Positions 1 through 10,146 of a DNA stretch of 64,000 nucleotides are shown here, piece after piece (within the stretch, counting starts at the first letter, position 1; each line of letters starts with the position of its first letter). The notes under the pieces are model-generated. The model did no database searches. It had not been told where the DNA came from and saw only the letters and a program-made list of their open reading frames with translations. Made by a program: the position numbers and the translations under genes. This DNA is from Rhodanobacter sp. (lineage in GTDB: Bacteria > Pseudomonadota > Gammaproteobacteria > Xanthomonadales > Rhodanobacteraceae): positions 1 to 64,000 of the forward strand of contig JASBTI010000034.1 of assembly GCA_030148505.1 (NCBI GenBank), read 5' to 3'.

Positions 1-573
1 ACCGGCTCGATCGGCATCTTCGGCATGTATTACTCGGTGCCCGATACCCTGGCCAAACTCGGTGTGAAGAGTGACGGCGTCAGTACCGGTCCGATGGCGG
101 GTGCCTTCGACATCACGCGTCCCCTCGATCCGAAGGTCGGCGCCGTGATCCAGGCCATCATCGACAAGGGCTATCGGGACTTCGTCGGCCAGGTGGCCAA
201 GGCACGCGGCAAGAGTTACGCGGCGGTCGATGCGATCGCTCAGGGGCGTGTATGGACGGGTCAGCAGGCGCTCGATCGCGGTCTGGTCGATCAGCTTGGC
301 GGTCTGCGCGTGGCTGTGGCCGATGCCGCCAAACTGGCCAAGCTCAGCAAGGGTTATCCGGTGCGCTATGTCCAGGCACCGATGGGCGGGTTTGAGCGTT
401 TTCTGGTCGGTCTCGACCGGAGTGCCAGCATTCACATCATGCAGTCCTGGGGCATCCGCCTGCCAAACTGGCTGGCCAAGCTGCCGGCGCTGGCTCCGGA
501 ACTGCAGCTGCTGCGCCATGCCAAGGCCGGTACGCCGAATATCTATGCTGACTGCCTTTGTGCTCCACGGTAG
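1..573 (+). CDS. sppA: Signal peptide peptidase SppA, C-terminal part (truncated by window start)
   Basis: Open reading frame from base 1 (TGSIGIFGMYY...KSYAAVDAIAQGRVWTGQQALDRGLVDQLGGL), characteristic S49 SppA core. Confidence 0.85.
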   Translation, partial: TGSIGIFGMYYSVPDTLAKLGVKSDGVSTGPMAGAFDITRPLDPKVGAVIQAIIDKGYRDFVGQVAKARGKSYAAVDAIAQGRVWTGQQALDRGLVDQLGGLRVAVADAAKLAKLSKGYPVRYVQAPMGGFERFLVGLDRSASIHIMQSWGIRLPNWLAKLPALAPELQLLRHAKAGTPNIYADCLCAPR

Positions 574-614
574 CTGTTTGGCAACCCGTGGAGCGGTGTC
601 GGAGGATGGGGAGG

Positions 615-824
615 CTAGCGCTGTTCCGCCTGGAGCTGCTTGCGTTGCTGCGCCGCCCGGTTGTCGACGATTTTCTGCACATCGCGGGCTTGTTGCTCCT
701 TGGCCTTGAGCGCGTCGAAAGGGGTGGCGGTGGCGGTGGCGGTAGCCTTGGCCTGTGGCTCCGGGGGTTTGCCCGAGCAGGCGCCCAGGACGAGTACACA
801 TAGCAGCATCGGTAATGATTTCAT
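615..824 (-). CDS. Small putative lipoprotein
   Basis: MKSLPMLLCVLVLGACSGKPPEP: signal peptide with lipobox LGAC, then an Ala/Thr repeat and a charged tail. Confidence 0.6.
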   Translation of the reverse strand: MKSLPMLLCVLVLGACSGKPPEPQAKATATATATPFDALKAKEQQARDVQKIVDNRAAQQRKQLQAEQR

Positions 825-961
825 GGCGGGTCTCAGGTTGCGGCAATGAGCGGGAGTGTCCTGCGCGATGCTGGGCCATACAAGCATGGCGTCGATCAAT
901 CCCCGGTTCGCGCGAGCGTGCCGCACTCCTACTAGGCGCATCAGCAATGAGGTTTTAAGCT

Positions 962-1750
962 GTGCCAATGAACAACCGCATCGATGCCTGGCAACTGCAA
1001 GGCCATACCGCGCTGGTCACCGGCGCCAGCAAGGGTATTGGCTACGCCGCTGCGCGCGAGTTGGCCGGTCTGGGCGCGGATCTGCTGCTGGTGGCGCGCG
1101 ACGAGGATCATCTCGAGCAGGTTCGGGTCGAACTGAGCGACGACTTTCCCACGGTCGAGGTGATGGCGTTCGGCGCCGATCTGACCGAAGCGGAGGAGCG
1201 TCTGGCGGTTTTCGACTGGGTTGCCGATCTGGCCGCGCCGCTGTCTTTGCTGATCAACAATGCCGGTGGCAATCAAGCGAAGGCCACGCTGGACTATGCG
1301 GGTGAGGAGGTTCGGGCGATCTTCGAACAGAACCTTTTTTCCGCCTTCGAGATGTGCCGGCTGGCTCATCCGCAGCTGGTGCAGCATGCCCATGCGGCGA
1401 TCGTCAATGTGGGCTCGGTATCGGGCATCACCCATGTACGCACCGGTGCGCCGTACGGCATGAGCAAGGCTGCGCTGCATCAACTCACCCGCAACCTGGC
1501 GGCCGAGTGGGCCGTGGACGGTATCCGCGTCAATGCGGTGGCTCCCTGGTACATCCGTACCCAGCGTTCTGAGCCTGCACTGGCGGATACCGACTATCTC
1601 GATGAGGTGCTCGATCACACGCCACTGCGGCGGATCGGCGAACCGGAGGAGGTGGCGGCGGCGATTGCGTTTCTATGCCTGCCCGCGGCCAGCTATGTCA
1701 CCGGTCAGGTGCTTGCCGTCGATGGCGGTTTCCTCAACGACGGATTCTGA
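962..1750 (+). CDS. SDR family oxidoreductase (tropinone-reductase-like); start GTG 962 or ATG 968
   Basis: TGASKGIG cofactor motif, NNAGG, YGMSK catalytic motif. Confidence 0.9.
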   Translation: MPMNNRIDAWQLQGHTALVTGASKGIGYAAARELAGLGADLLLVARDEDHLEQVRVELSDDFPTVEVMAFGADLTEAEERLAVFDWVADLAAPLSLLINNAGGNQAKATLDYAGEEVRAIFEQNLFSAFEMCRLAHPQLVQHAHAAIVNVGSVSGITHVRTGAPYGMSKAALHQLTRNLAAEWAVDGIRVNAVAPWYIRTQRSEPALADTDYLDEVLDHTPLRRIGEPEEVAAAIAFLCLPAASYVTGQVLAVDGGFLNDGF

Positions 1751-1891
1751 TGGCACCACGCGCAGGCGGACCGTGCCCGCCCTACCTGAGGTCTGTGGTG
1801 CGCAGGCACCCGAGATCGACGTCGAACGATCCGGCTGCCGCCGCTCCCGCAAGACCGGGTAGGGCGGGCACTGCCCGCCGCTGGCGCCATG
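1750..1891. repeat. REP-like inverted repeat (arms ~34-36 nt, imperfect)
   Basis: ATGGCACCACGCGCAGGCGGACCGTGCCCGCCCTACC (1750-1786) pairs imperfectly with GGGTAGGGCGGGCACTGCCCGCCGCTGGCGCCAT (1857-1890). Confidence 0.65.
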
Positions 1892-1959
1892 GAACCGACA
1901 GGGTGGGGCAGCTCGGTGAGTGACCTGGATCGGTCGACGGCAGGCTGTGTGCAACCGCC

Positions 1960-2904
1960 TCAGAACTCGGCGACATGCTCCTCGGCGGCAAAGCCCAGCA
2001 CCACGGCGCCTTCACCCACGTTGACCATGCCGGTGATGCTCATCGGCGCCTCCATCAATTCGGTGCCGGTTTCTTCGCAGGCGTTCCGCAATCCGGCATA
2101 GCCGGGCAAGTTCGGCAGCACACTCAGGTCACCGCCGTAGCTGATGCACATTACCGGGACCAGCAAACCGGCGAGGACGCGCTGGGTAGCGTATCCGAAC
2201 AGAGCTTCGGCCCCCTGCTCGAAGCCGCGGACCTTGCCGACGGGCCCGGTTTCGCCGCGGTAACAACGCAGCAGCGGCTTGATATCCAGCGCCGAACCGA
2301 GCACGGCGCTGACCAAGCTCACGCTGCGGTCGTTCTTCTTTTTGGCGCGCGCGCGCAGATAGTAAAGATCGCGTGGCAGCATGTAGCCGTAACTGTTGTT
2401 GGCGATAAAGGTGAGTCGTTCGCGGATCGCAGCGGGATTGTCGCCAGCGCGGATCATCCGGTTGGCCTCGTAAACGGCGGGGGCGGAGCCGGCAAAAACA
2501 TTGCGTGTATCCACTACGCGCATCATGAACGGCCCGGGGACCTTGGCGTGTTCGCGCACTTGGCGGTAGTTCTTCAGGATCGCGAAACTGGCGCGATTTA
2601 CATGATCGTTGATGGGACTGCGGGTGGCGGTAATGGTCAGGCAGAACACGCAGTCCTGCTCCAGCACCAGCCGTTCGAGAAACAGTTTCTGGACATCTTC
2701 CACCGGGCAGGGTTCGGTTTCCGCCGAGTGGCTGCGGTTGCCGAGATCACTGTCGATGAAACGCTGGATCTCCAGTGGATCGCGGTCGTCCATGAATACC
2801 TTGCCGTCCACTTTGACGGTGATGGGCATCACCGCAATATGGTTTTCCTGCAGGAACGCCTGCGAAAGATCGCAAGCCGCATCGATAGCAAGACCCGTCC
2901 GCAT
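1960..2904 (-). CDS. DegV family protein (fatty-acid-binding type)
   Basis: MRTGLAIDAACDLSQAFLQENHIAVMPITVKVDGKVFMDDRD, typical DegV N-terminus; start at 2904. Confidence 0.85.
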   Translation of the reverse strand: MRTGLAIDAACDLSQAFLQENHIAVMPITVKVDGKVFMDDRDPLEIQRFIDSDLGNRSHSAETEPCPVEDVQKLFLERLVLEQDCVFCLTITATRSPINDHVNRASFAILKNYRQVREHAKVPGPFMMRVVDTRNVFAGSAPAVYEANRMIRAGDNPAAIRERLTFIANNSYGYMLPRDLYYLRARAKKKNDRSVSLVSAVLGSALDIKPLLRCYRGETGPVGKVRGFEQGAEALFGYATQRVLAGLLVPVMCISYGGDLSVLPNLPGYAGLRNACEETGTELMEAPMSITGMVNVGEGAVVLGFAAEEHVAEF

Positions 2905-3370
2905 CACGCACCCCCTGTAAGTGGCCGGCAAAACAATAGCATGCGGCACTGGGGCGCAGTTCGCGGGGAGGTTTGATGAGTAACGCGCGGCCTGCCACGG
3001 ACGGGCATCATTACCACCGGCAAGGCAGAAACTTCCTAACCCCGTGGTGCTGCTCCCACAAGTTGCGTATCTTGGCGTTGAACCGTTCTACCTTGGTTTT
3101 GGGCGAGGATCTGTTTGGGCGCCCCGCTAGCCTCTTTACAGATGTACGTACGCTGAGGAAGCTCGGCTTTTGAACCGTGTAGCTTTCAAGAGTGATATAG
3201 AGCGAAGGGCGTACTTACGGCCAATCGCAAGAAAATCCGACGACTGTTCCTTAGGGTCAGTGTCGCGAAAGACCGTTGCAAAAGGAACTATTCCCAAGAC
3301 GCTACTCTGCCTCCGCTTGGCCGGCGCTGCGCTCAGCTATCGATCGTAAAATCTTGCAGGTTTTCACGCG

Positions 3371-3399
3371 TTGACAAAACATTAAATAAGCGTGATAAC
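3371..3399 (+). promoter_or_regulatory. Putative sigma70-type promoter upstream of TBDR1
   Basis: TTGACA (3371-3376), 17-nt spacer, GATAAC (3394-3399); 266 nt upstream of the TBDR1 ATG. Confidence 0.5.
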
Positions 3400-3636
3400 A
3401 GCGCCCAATGAACACGAGACGCGAGTTTCTGGAAGCGGCGCGCATCGAGCGTACGACGAAAAAACACGCGCACTGAAGCGTCACGGGGCTAGTTCACCTA
3501 GCGTTAGTTAACTGTTAATCTGCGCAGCGTCTGCGCTAGCTATCAGGCGTTTACCAGGTATTGCAACGCGTTCACATCGAAAGTCTTGGGGCAGTTTTTC
3601 GCTGCTCATGTTGGTAACAATTTGGAGGGTCTTTTC

Positions 3637-6603
3637 ATGAAACTTGGGGTCAAGAAACTTTCTACGGCGGTTCGCCTCGGGCTTTCGCTCGGTGCCGTTA
3701 TTGCCGTGGGCGCATCCGGTTCGGCATTCGCCCAAGATACGAGCAATCAGAGCACGGCCAATCCGCCTAGCCAGAAAAAGGCACAGACACTGCAGACGGT
3801 GGTAGTCACCGGCTCGCACATCCGTCGTGTGGATCTGGAAACCTCCAACCCGGTCGTCACCATCGACGCGGCCCAAATCAAGGCAACCGGCAAGTTGACT
3901 CTGGGCGATATCCTGCAGGATCTGCCGGCGGTCACCGGCGGCAACGTCAACCCGCAGGTCAACAACAGCGGCGGTACCGGCGGTTCGACGGTGGGCCTGC
4001 GCGGTCTCGGTGCGCAACGCAGCCTGCTGCTGATCAACGGCAAGCGCATCATCAACCAGGATCCAAATTCGATCCCGGCCGACATGATCGAGCGCGTCGA
4101 AGTGCTGACCACCGGTGCATCCTCAGTCTACGGCTCCGATGCGATCGGCGGCGTGGTCAATTTCATCCTGAAGAAGGACTACCAGGGCGCCCAGTTGACG
4201 TTGAACTATGGCGAGTCCGATCACAACGATGGGGCCAGCCGCGGTTTCCAGTTCACCTTTGGCCAGACCTCGGACAAGGGCAGCATCACAGCCGGCATCG
4301 ACTACAACAAGACCGATGCCGTACTGGCCAGCGCGCGCAAGTTCTCCCAGAACGCGGTGTCGATCTACGGCAGTACCGGTACGCCGATTTACAGCTACAT
4401 CGGTGGCTCCAGCTTCCCGCCGCATGGCCGCATCCAGCTTCCAGCCAATCTGAAGGCCCAGTACGGCTGCTCGAATGTGGCTGCCAATCCCGGTGCCAGT
4501 GGCCAGAACACCTCGACCGATTACCATTGCTTCACCAATGCTGACAAGTACAACTACGCGACCGTCAACCTGATCATGACGCCGCAGGAACGTACCAGCA
4601 TGTTCGTCAACGGCACCTATAATCTGGGTGATCATGTGACGGCGTACATGGATGCCTATCACAACAAGACCACGTCGGGCTTTCAGTTGGCGCCGCCGCT
4701 GTTCGGCACATTGTTTGGCGGCACGATCTCCAAAGACAGCTACTACAATCCGTTCGGCGTGAACTTCTCCTCCTCGAATGGCAACGACTTCCGTGCCCGT
4801 CTGGTCGCGGCCGGTAATCGCAGTGCCAACTACGGCACCGCCACCGATCAGGTGCATGCTGGCCTGAAGGGTGATTTCACGATCTTCAATCAAGATTGGA
4901 ACTACGATGCGGGCATCGGCTACGGTCATATCTCGCAGAGCTTGATTACTCGCGGTCTGCCCAACCAGGCACAGCTCAACAAGGATCTCGGGCCGTCCTA
5001 CATGAATGCCTCCGGGCAGGTCGTCTGCGGTACGCCGGGTGGTCCGACCATTAGTGGCTGCACGCCGTTCAATCCGTTCAACCTGTTTGACCCTAACTCC
5101 GTCAAAGCATTGCAGGCGGCGGCAGTGCCGGCGATCAGCAACAATTACAGCATCCAAAAGGTCTACTCGCTGGACTTGAATGGCGGCCTATTCGATCTGC
5201 CGGCCGGTACGGTGCAACTCGCGGCGGGCGCGTCCTACCGTACCGAGTTCACTAACAGCATTGTCGATCCGTTGCTGTTGATCGATCCGGCGACCGGCAA
5301 CTGCACCCTGGGTAGCCAGTGCGCCTCTGGCCTACGCGGCAACTACAACGTCAAGGAAGGCTACGCCGAGTTGTTCGTGCCGATCCTGTCGAACATGCCG
5401 GGCGTGCAGTCGCTGAACGTCACCATCGGTGACCGCTATTCCAAGTTCAGCACCTTCGGCAGCACCAATAACACCAAGTTTGCCGTCGAATACCGTCCGA
5501 TCAACGACTTGTTGTTGCGCGGTACGGTGGCCGAGGTCTTCCGCGCACCGACCATCAGTGATGTTTACGGTGCGGCGGCCAGCGATGCACCCAAGCTCAG
5601 CAATGATCCCTGCAACGGCTACACCGGCGGTGGCAATCCGGCCTGTGTCAACGTGCCGACCAATGGCACGTTCGTCAACCAGGACGTGGCCTTGGCCCAG
5701 CAGATCAAGGGCATTGCTTCCGGCTCACAATATGCGGGTTTCCCGTTGGGGCCGGAGCAAGGCAAGTCCTTCGACATGGGTTTTGTCTACTCGCCGCACT
5801 ACGTCCAGGGTCTGTCGGTCAGCGCGGATATATGGCGTGTCTATCTGAATAACACCATCGCGCCGATTGGTGCGCAGACGGTACTGAACCTGTGTTATGC
5901 CGGCGTCACCAAGTACTGCCCGCTGATCACGCGTCAGGGCCCCAACAGCTCCAACCCGGGCCAGATTGCCCAGATCGTCGAGCCGACCGGCAACCTGGGT
6001 CGCACCGACGTGAAGGGTGTCGACATGTCGTTGCGCTATCGGCTGCCGCAGTTCTCCTTTGGCAACTTCCTGCTCGGTATCGACGGTACCTATCTGGCAC
6101 GTTACGACCAGCAGACAGCACCAGGGGTGGCAGGCAATGCGATCTATCATGATGCCGGTCACTTCATGCCGTTTGGCTCGTCGCAGGCGGCAGCCTGCCC
6201 GAGCGGCGGCGGTGTCTGCTTGTTCCCGCGCTGGCGAGGGTCGGCCTTCCTGAACTGGAACCTGGGTAACTGGGATGCGTCCTGGCGGATGCGCTACATC
6301 GGCCGTTTCCAGAACGGCTCAAAGAGCCCGTCGCAGGATACCTTCCCGGCTCAGGTTACGTACTATCCGCAGTCACAGCTGCACGGCGTGGTATTCAAGT
6401 ACGGCGCCACGGTCTACAACGACGTGTCGATCGGCTACAACATCGAGCCGTACAACACCCGCGTATCGTTCGGTATCAACAACGCGTTCAACAAACAGCC
6501 GCCGTTCCTGTATGCGAACAACACGCTGAATGCCAACACCGATCCGAGCAACTTCGACCTGTTGGGCCGCTATTTCTGGGGCCGCGTCACGGTGAAGTTC
6601 TGA
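3637..6603 (+). CDS. TonB-dependent receptor (TBDR1)
   Basis: Signal peptide, LQTVVVTGSHIRR, plug motif (LRGLGAQRSLLLINGKRI), C-terminal beta-barrel ending in aromatic FWGRVTVKF; GGAGG upstream of ATG 3637. Confidence 0.9.
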   Translation: MKLGVKKLSTAVRLGLSLGAVIAVGASGSAFAQDTSNQSTANPPSQKKAQTLQTVVVTGSHIRRVDLETSNPVVTIDAAQIKATGKLTLGDILQDLPAVTGGNVNPQVNNSGGTGGSTVGLRGLGAQRSLLLINGKRIINQDPNSIPADMIERVEVLTTGASSVYGSDAIGGVVNFILKKDYQGAQLTLNYGESDHNDGASRGFQFTFGQTSDKGSITAGIDYNKTDAVLASARKFSQNAVSIYGSTGTPIYSYIGGSSFPPHGRIQLPANLKAQYGCSNVAANPGASGQNTSTDYHCFTNADKYNYATVNLIMTPQERTSMFVNGTYNLGDHVTAYMDAYHNKTTSGFQLAPPLFGTLFGGTISKDSYYNPFGVNFSSSNGNDFRARLVAAGNRSANYGTATDQVHAGLKGDFTIFNQDWNYDAGIGYGHISQSLITRGLPNQAQLNKDLGPSYMNASGQVVCGTPGGPTISGCTPFNPFNLFDPNSVKALQAAAVPAISNNYSIQKVYSLDLNGGLFDLPAGTVQLAAGASYRTEFTNSIVDPLLLIDPATGNCTLGSQCASGLRGNYNVKEGYAELFVPILSNMPGVQSLNVTIGDRYSKFSTFGSTNNTKFAVEYRPINDLLLRGTVAEVFRAPTISDVYGAAASDAPKLSNDPCNGYTGGGNPACVNVPTNGTFVNQDVALAQQIKGIASGSQYAGFPLGPEQGKSFDMGFVYSPHYVQGLSVSADIWRVYLNNTIAPIGAQTVLNLCYAGVTKYCPLITRQGPNSSNPGQIAQIVEPTGNLGRTDVKGVDMSLRYRLPQFSFGNFLLGIDGTYLARYDQQTAPGVAGNAIYHDAGHFMPFGSSQAAACPSGGGVCLFPRWRGSAFLNWNLGNWDASWRMRYIGRFQNGSKSPSQDTFPAQVTYYPQSQLHGVVFKYGATVYNDVSIGYNIEPYNTRVSFGINNAFNKQPPFLYANNTLNANTDPSNFDLLGRYFWGRVTVKF

Positions 6604-6634
6604 TCATCTAACGTCGCAAGAGGTTTGTCCTTTC

Positions 6635-6671
6635 GAGCCGTACGAGTATCCTCGTGCGGCTCTTTTTTTTT
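6635..6671 (+). terminator. Intrinsic terminator-like hairpin directly in front of TST1
   Basis: GAGCCGTACGAG-TATC-CTCGTGCGGCTC followed by a T tract ending about 9 nt before ATG 6680. Confidence 0.75.
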
Positions 6672-6679
6672 GAAGGCTT

Positions 6680-8500
6680 ATGACGACTTATTCCACTCAA
6701 GAGGTTTTCGCGGCGCTGCAAGGCGGCCAGTTCGGTCGGGCAGAGCAACTGGCCCGCGAACAGCTGCGACAGCGTCCGAAGGATCAGGATCTCTTATTGT
6801 TGCTGGCGGTCTGTTTGCGGGAACAGCAAAAGCCGGACGAGGCGCTGGCGATATTTGCCGAGCTCACTCAGCTGCAACCGGAAAACGCCGTGCATTGGGG
6901 CAATTACGCGACCGCATTGCGTGATACAGGCTCGATAATGGAGGCGGAAGAGGCTTATATGACCTCCTTGAAGCTTGCGCCCGACAACGCCGAGCAGTGG
7001 CTTAATCTCGGTCTGCTCAAGTTGCAGGACCGGGACTATCTTGGCGCACGCGATGCGTTATTGAATGCGTTTGCGAACGATCCACAATCCCCTGCCATCC
7101 GTATTCACGCGGCACGCGCTTGTTCCGCCTGCCGCGATGACCATCGCGTCGACGAACTGCTGAAACCGTGGCGCCACTGGGTGCCGCTGGAGGCCGAACT
7201 GCAATTCGAGCTGGCCAGCCTGCTATTGGCGTTGGGCGAAGCCAATACGGTGAGGGAGTTACTGGAAGACGCCCTGCGTATGGATCCGTTTCACCAGAAG
7301 GCAAAGCTGCTGCTTGGCAGCGTCTACGAGCGGGTAAATCGCCTGCAGGACGCCGAAAATCTATTGCAAGAAATCATTGCGGCCCACCCAGATCCCGATC
7401 AACAAGTGCGCTTGGAGATTGCTCACCAGCAGGCGACTTTGGCCCAACGCCGGGGTGATCTTGTCACCGCCAGGGCGATCCTGGACCGCGTCGGCCCGCG
7501 CAACCCCGGCGACTATGCCCACTACTACGTGTTGGCGGGTGTTTGCGACAAGCTCGGCGACCTGCCGGCGGCGCTCCAGGCGCTGGAGAAGGCGCACGCC
7601 AGCCAGGTCGAGGAGATGCGGGTGGTGGTGCCCTACCGCTTTGCGCCGGACGCACCGATACTTCCCACGGCCGTTACCCGTGTGAGCGAGGAGGACTATC
7701 GGCGATGGCCTAAGCTGAGCGCGCCGGATGCATCGCAATCGCCGGTGTTCATCGTCGGCTTCCCACGCTCTGGTACTACCTTGCTGGAACAGATGCTAGA
7801 CGCCCATCCGCGGTTGCAGTCGATGGACGAACGCCCCTTTTTCAACATCCTGGTGGACCAGCTGGCGAATCAAGGTTTCCAGTTTCCGCAGGATCTGCAC
7901 AAACTCGACCAGCGCGATTGCGACGAGCTGCGCAAGGCTTACGTCAGCATGGCCTGCAGCAAGGTGCCGCGGCGCTGGGACAGCCAACTGGTCGACAAGA
8001 ATCCAATGAACATGTTGTGGCTGCCGATGATGCATCGGCTGTTTCCGGAGGCCAAGATCATCCTCGCACTGCGCCATCCGTGCGACGTCATCCTCAGCAA
8101 CTATATGCAAAACTTCCGTTCCACCGTGCTGGCAATGGCATGTTCCACTATTGAACGCTTGGCCACCGCCTATGTGACGGCGATGGAATGCTGGCTGGAG
8201 CATGCGGCAGTATTTCACACCAACGTATTTATCTCCCGCTATGAGGATCTTGTCGCCGACACGGCGGGGCGTACCCGGCAGATTGCCGACTTCATCGGCA
8301 TCGAGGATGCTTCGCCGATGCTCAATTTCGATCAGCACGCGCGCGACAAGGGATATATCGCCACGCCGAGTTATGCGCAGGTCATCGTGCCTGTCAACCG
8401 CAAGGGGCTTAACCGCTGGGTTCGCTATCGGGAGGCGCTGGAACCTGCGCTGCCAATTCTGCAGCCGATGCTCGATCACTGGGGATACAGCGTCGACTGA
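6680..8500 (+). CDS. TPR-domain sulfotransferase (TST1)
   Basis: N-terminal TPR-like helices; PVFIVGFPRSGTTLLEQMLDAHP 5'-PSB motif in the C-terminal domain. Confidence 0.85.
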   Translation: MTTYSTQEVFAALQGGQFGRAEQLAREQLRQRPKDQDLLLLLAVCLREQQKPDEALAIFAELTQLQPENAVHWGNYATALRDTGSIMEAEEAYMTSLKLAPDNAEQWLNLGLLKLQDRDYLGARDALLNAFANDPQSPAIRIHAARACSACRDDHRVDELLKPWRHWVPLEAELQFELASLLLALGEANTVRELLEDALRMDPFHQKAKLLLGSVYERVNRLQDAENLLQEIIAAHPDPDQQVRLEIAHQQATLAQRRGDLVTARAILDRVGPRNPGDYAHYYVLAGVCDKLGDLPAALQALEKAHASQVEEMRVVVPYRFAPDAPILPTAVTRVSEEDYRRWPKLSAPDASQSPVFIVGFPRSGTTLLEQMLDAHPRLQSMDERPFFNILVDQLANQGFQFPQDLHKLDQRDCDELRKAYVSMACSKVPRRWDSQLVDKNPMNMLWLPMMHRLFPEAKIILALRHPCDVILSNYMQNFRSTVLAMACSTIERLATAYVTAMECWLEHAAVFHTNVFISRYEDLVADTAGRTRQIADFIGIEDASPMLNFDQHARDKGYIATPSYAQVIVPVNRKGLNRWVRYREALEPALPILQPMLDHWGYSVD

Positions 8501-8509
8501 AGGTGTCGG

Positions 8510-10141
8510 TCATTTGTCGGGGAGCTGCGCCAGCTCGGGGATATGCTCGGCATAGCGCCGCCAGCGTCCCACTGAGCGGGTATGGATCGGCTGGCGTGCT
8601 TGCCACAGGCTGGCGGTACCGATGGCGGTGGTAGGGTAAACGTCGCCGAGGCCGAAAAAGTCGCGCGTCGGCAACGCCAGCCAGGCCGACAACGCGGCGA
8701 AGCAGGCCGCAGGGTCGGCCGTCAATTGCTCGTAGGGTACGCGATAAATCGATGCCGGGTAACGGGTTGTCCAATGTTTCATCAGTCGCCGCGAGCCGTG
8801 GATGAAGGCCGCGATATCGGCAAAATCATAGGCGAACCCCTGGGTTCCCGGCTGAAAGGACTGCATCCACAGCGACAATGCGTTGTCGCGCGCGTTACGC
8901 TCGCAATAGACGATGCGTGCCTGCGGAAACATGCGCAGGATCAGGTCCACATGCATGAAGTTGTGTGGCTGCTTGTCAATGAACCAGTGGGCGTCCGAAT
9001 CGTCCTGCCGCAATTGCGCGGCATATTGATTTGTCGCCGTGGCAAGGCGGGCATGGTAGTCATCCGCCGTACCCGACATCTGTTCCGCCAACATCGGCAG
9101 CCACGGCAGTTCACCGCGGTGACATACCTCGGGGTGGCGAGCCAGCCTTTGGGCGAGCAGCGTCGTGCCTGAGCGCGGCGCACCGACAATGAATACCGGT
9201 ATCCAGTCGATGCGGCCTTCGTGAGCAGCCACGGGGAGATGGCGCGCGAGTCGCGCCTCGACGCTGCGCCGCCATTGCTTGCGCGGCCAGCGCGCTGTGG
9301 CGTTCACGCAGGTGTTGGCCTCGCGCCAATAGCGTGCGGCAGCAGCATATTCACCGATATCGTCATGCGCCTTGCCCATGGCGAATAGCAGGGATGTTCG
9401 CGCCTGCGCACTCAAGTCGGCTTGTTGCAGGCAGGCGTCGAACAGGGCGAAGTCGGGGTGCTCGCGGCTCGCATAACGCTGCAGGTCGGCCAAGCCCTGG
9501 GGTACCTGCCATTCAACGGCCCTGGCGCTGTTGGCGATGGCGAATTCGCGGCGCCGACGGGACAGTTCAAATTGTCCGAGCTGGGACAGTAGCATCCCGG
9601 CGTAGGCATACAGTCGCGGATCCCTCGATCCCTCGGCGATCTCCGCTTCGCAGATGTCGGACGCATCCTGCTTGCGTTCGCAGTCATCGAGTAATTCGAT
9701 GGCGCGAATGACCTGTTCGGGATCATGGCCTGGGTGCCGGAACAAACTTCGCATGACGTCGGCGAGGGCGGCCATCCGGCCTTGCCCCTTCAACACCCCC
9801 GTCAGCAAAAAGGCGGCGGCTGCATGATCCGGATTGTCGGCGAGTACGGCACGCAGCAGCGCTTCTGCGCGTTCTCCGGCGTCGCTCTCCAGCAGCACGC
9901 CGGCAAGGGCCAGTCGCACTTCCGTGGATCTAGGATGTGCGGATACGGCGGCGCTGAGTACCCGCAGCGCCACCGTGATATTTCCGCGCAGAACGAGTTC
10001 CTGGGCACAGGCAAGCCAGTGCTCCTCACCGCCGCCAGCGAGGGTATCGAGCAAGCTGGCGCAACTGCCATCACTATTGTCGTAGGTCATCAACGCAACC
10101 TGTGCAAGCGTCGCTGAAGCGCCATCTCGTGGGGTCGCCAT
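8510..10141 (-). CDS. TPR-domain sulfotransferase (TST2)
   Basis: TPR-like N-terminus; IPVFIVGAPRSGTTLLAQRLARHPEVCHRGELPWLP. Confidence 0.85.
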   Translation of the reverse strand: MATPRDGASATLAQVALMTYDNSDGSCASLLDTLAGGGEEHWLACAQELVLRGNITVALRVLSAAVSAHPRSTEVRLALAGVLLESDAGERAEALLRAVLADNPDHAAAAFLLTGVLKGQGRMAALADVMRSLFRHPGHDPEQVIRAIELLDDCERKQDASDICEAEIAEGSRDPRLYAYAGMLLSQLGQFELSRRRREFAIANSARAVEWQVPQGLADLQRYASREHPDFALFDACLQQADLSAQARTSLLFAMGKAHDDIGEYAAAARYWREANTCVNATARWPRKQWRRSVEARLARHLPVAAHEGRIDWIPVFIVGAPRSGTTLLAQRLARHPEVCHRGELPWLPMLAEQMSGTADDYHARLATATNQYAAQLRQDDSDAHWFIDKQPHNFMHVDLILRMFPQARIVYCERNARDNALSLWMQSFQPGTQGFAYDFADIAAFIHGSRRLMKHWTTRYPASIYRVPYEQLTADPAACFAALSAWLALPTRDFFGLGDVYPTTAIGTASLWQARQPIHTRSVGRWRRYAEHIPELAQLPDK

Positions 10142-10146
10142 CTCGC

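Noticed and set aside
1975-2976. 333-aa ORF opposite degV
   Set aside because: DegV motifs on the minus strand are convincing; the plus-strand translation is non-specific.
3302-3484. 60-aa ORF in the TBDR1 upstream region as a possible small peptide substrate
   Set aside because: Overlaps the putative promoter on the opposite strand, has no RBS or recognisable leader/core pattern; not enough support for a RiPP precursor.
4123-5157. 344-aa antisense ORF inside TBDR1
   Set aside because: Opposite a clearly coding TBDR; no signal peptide, domain or RBS support.
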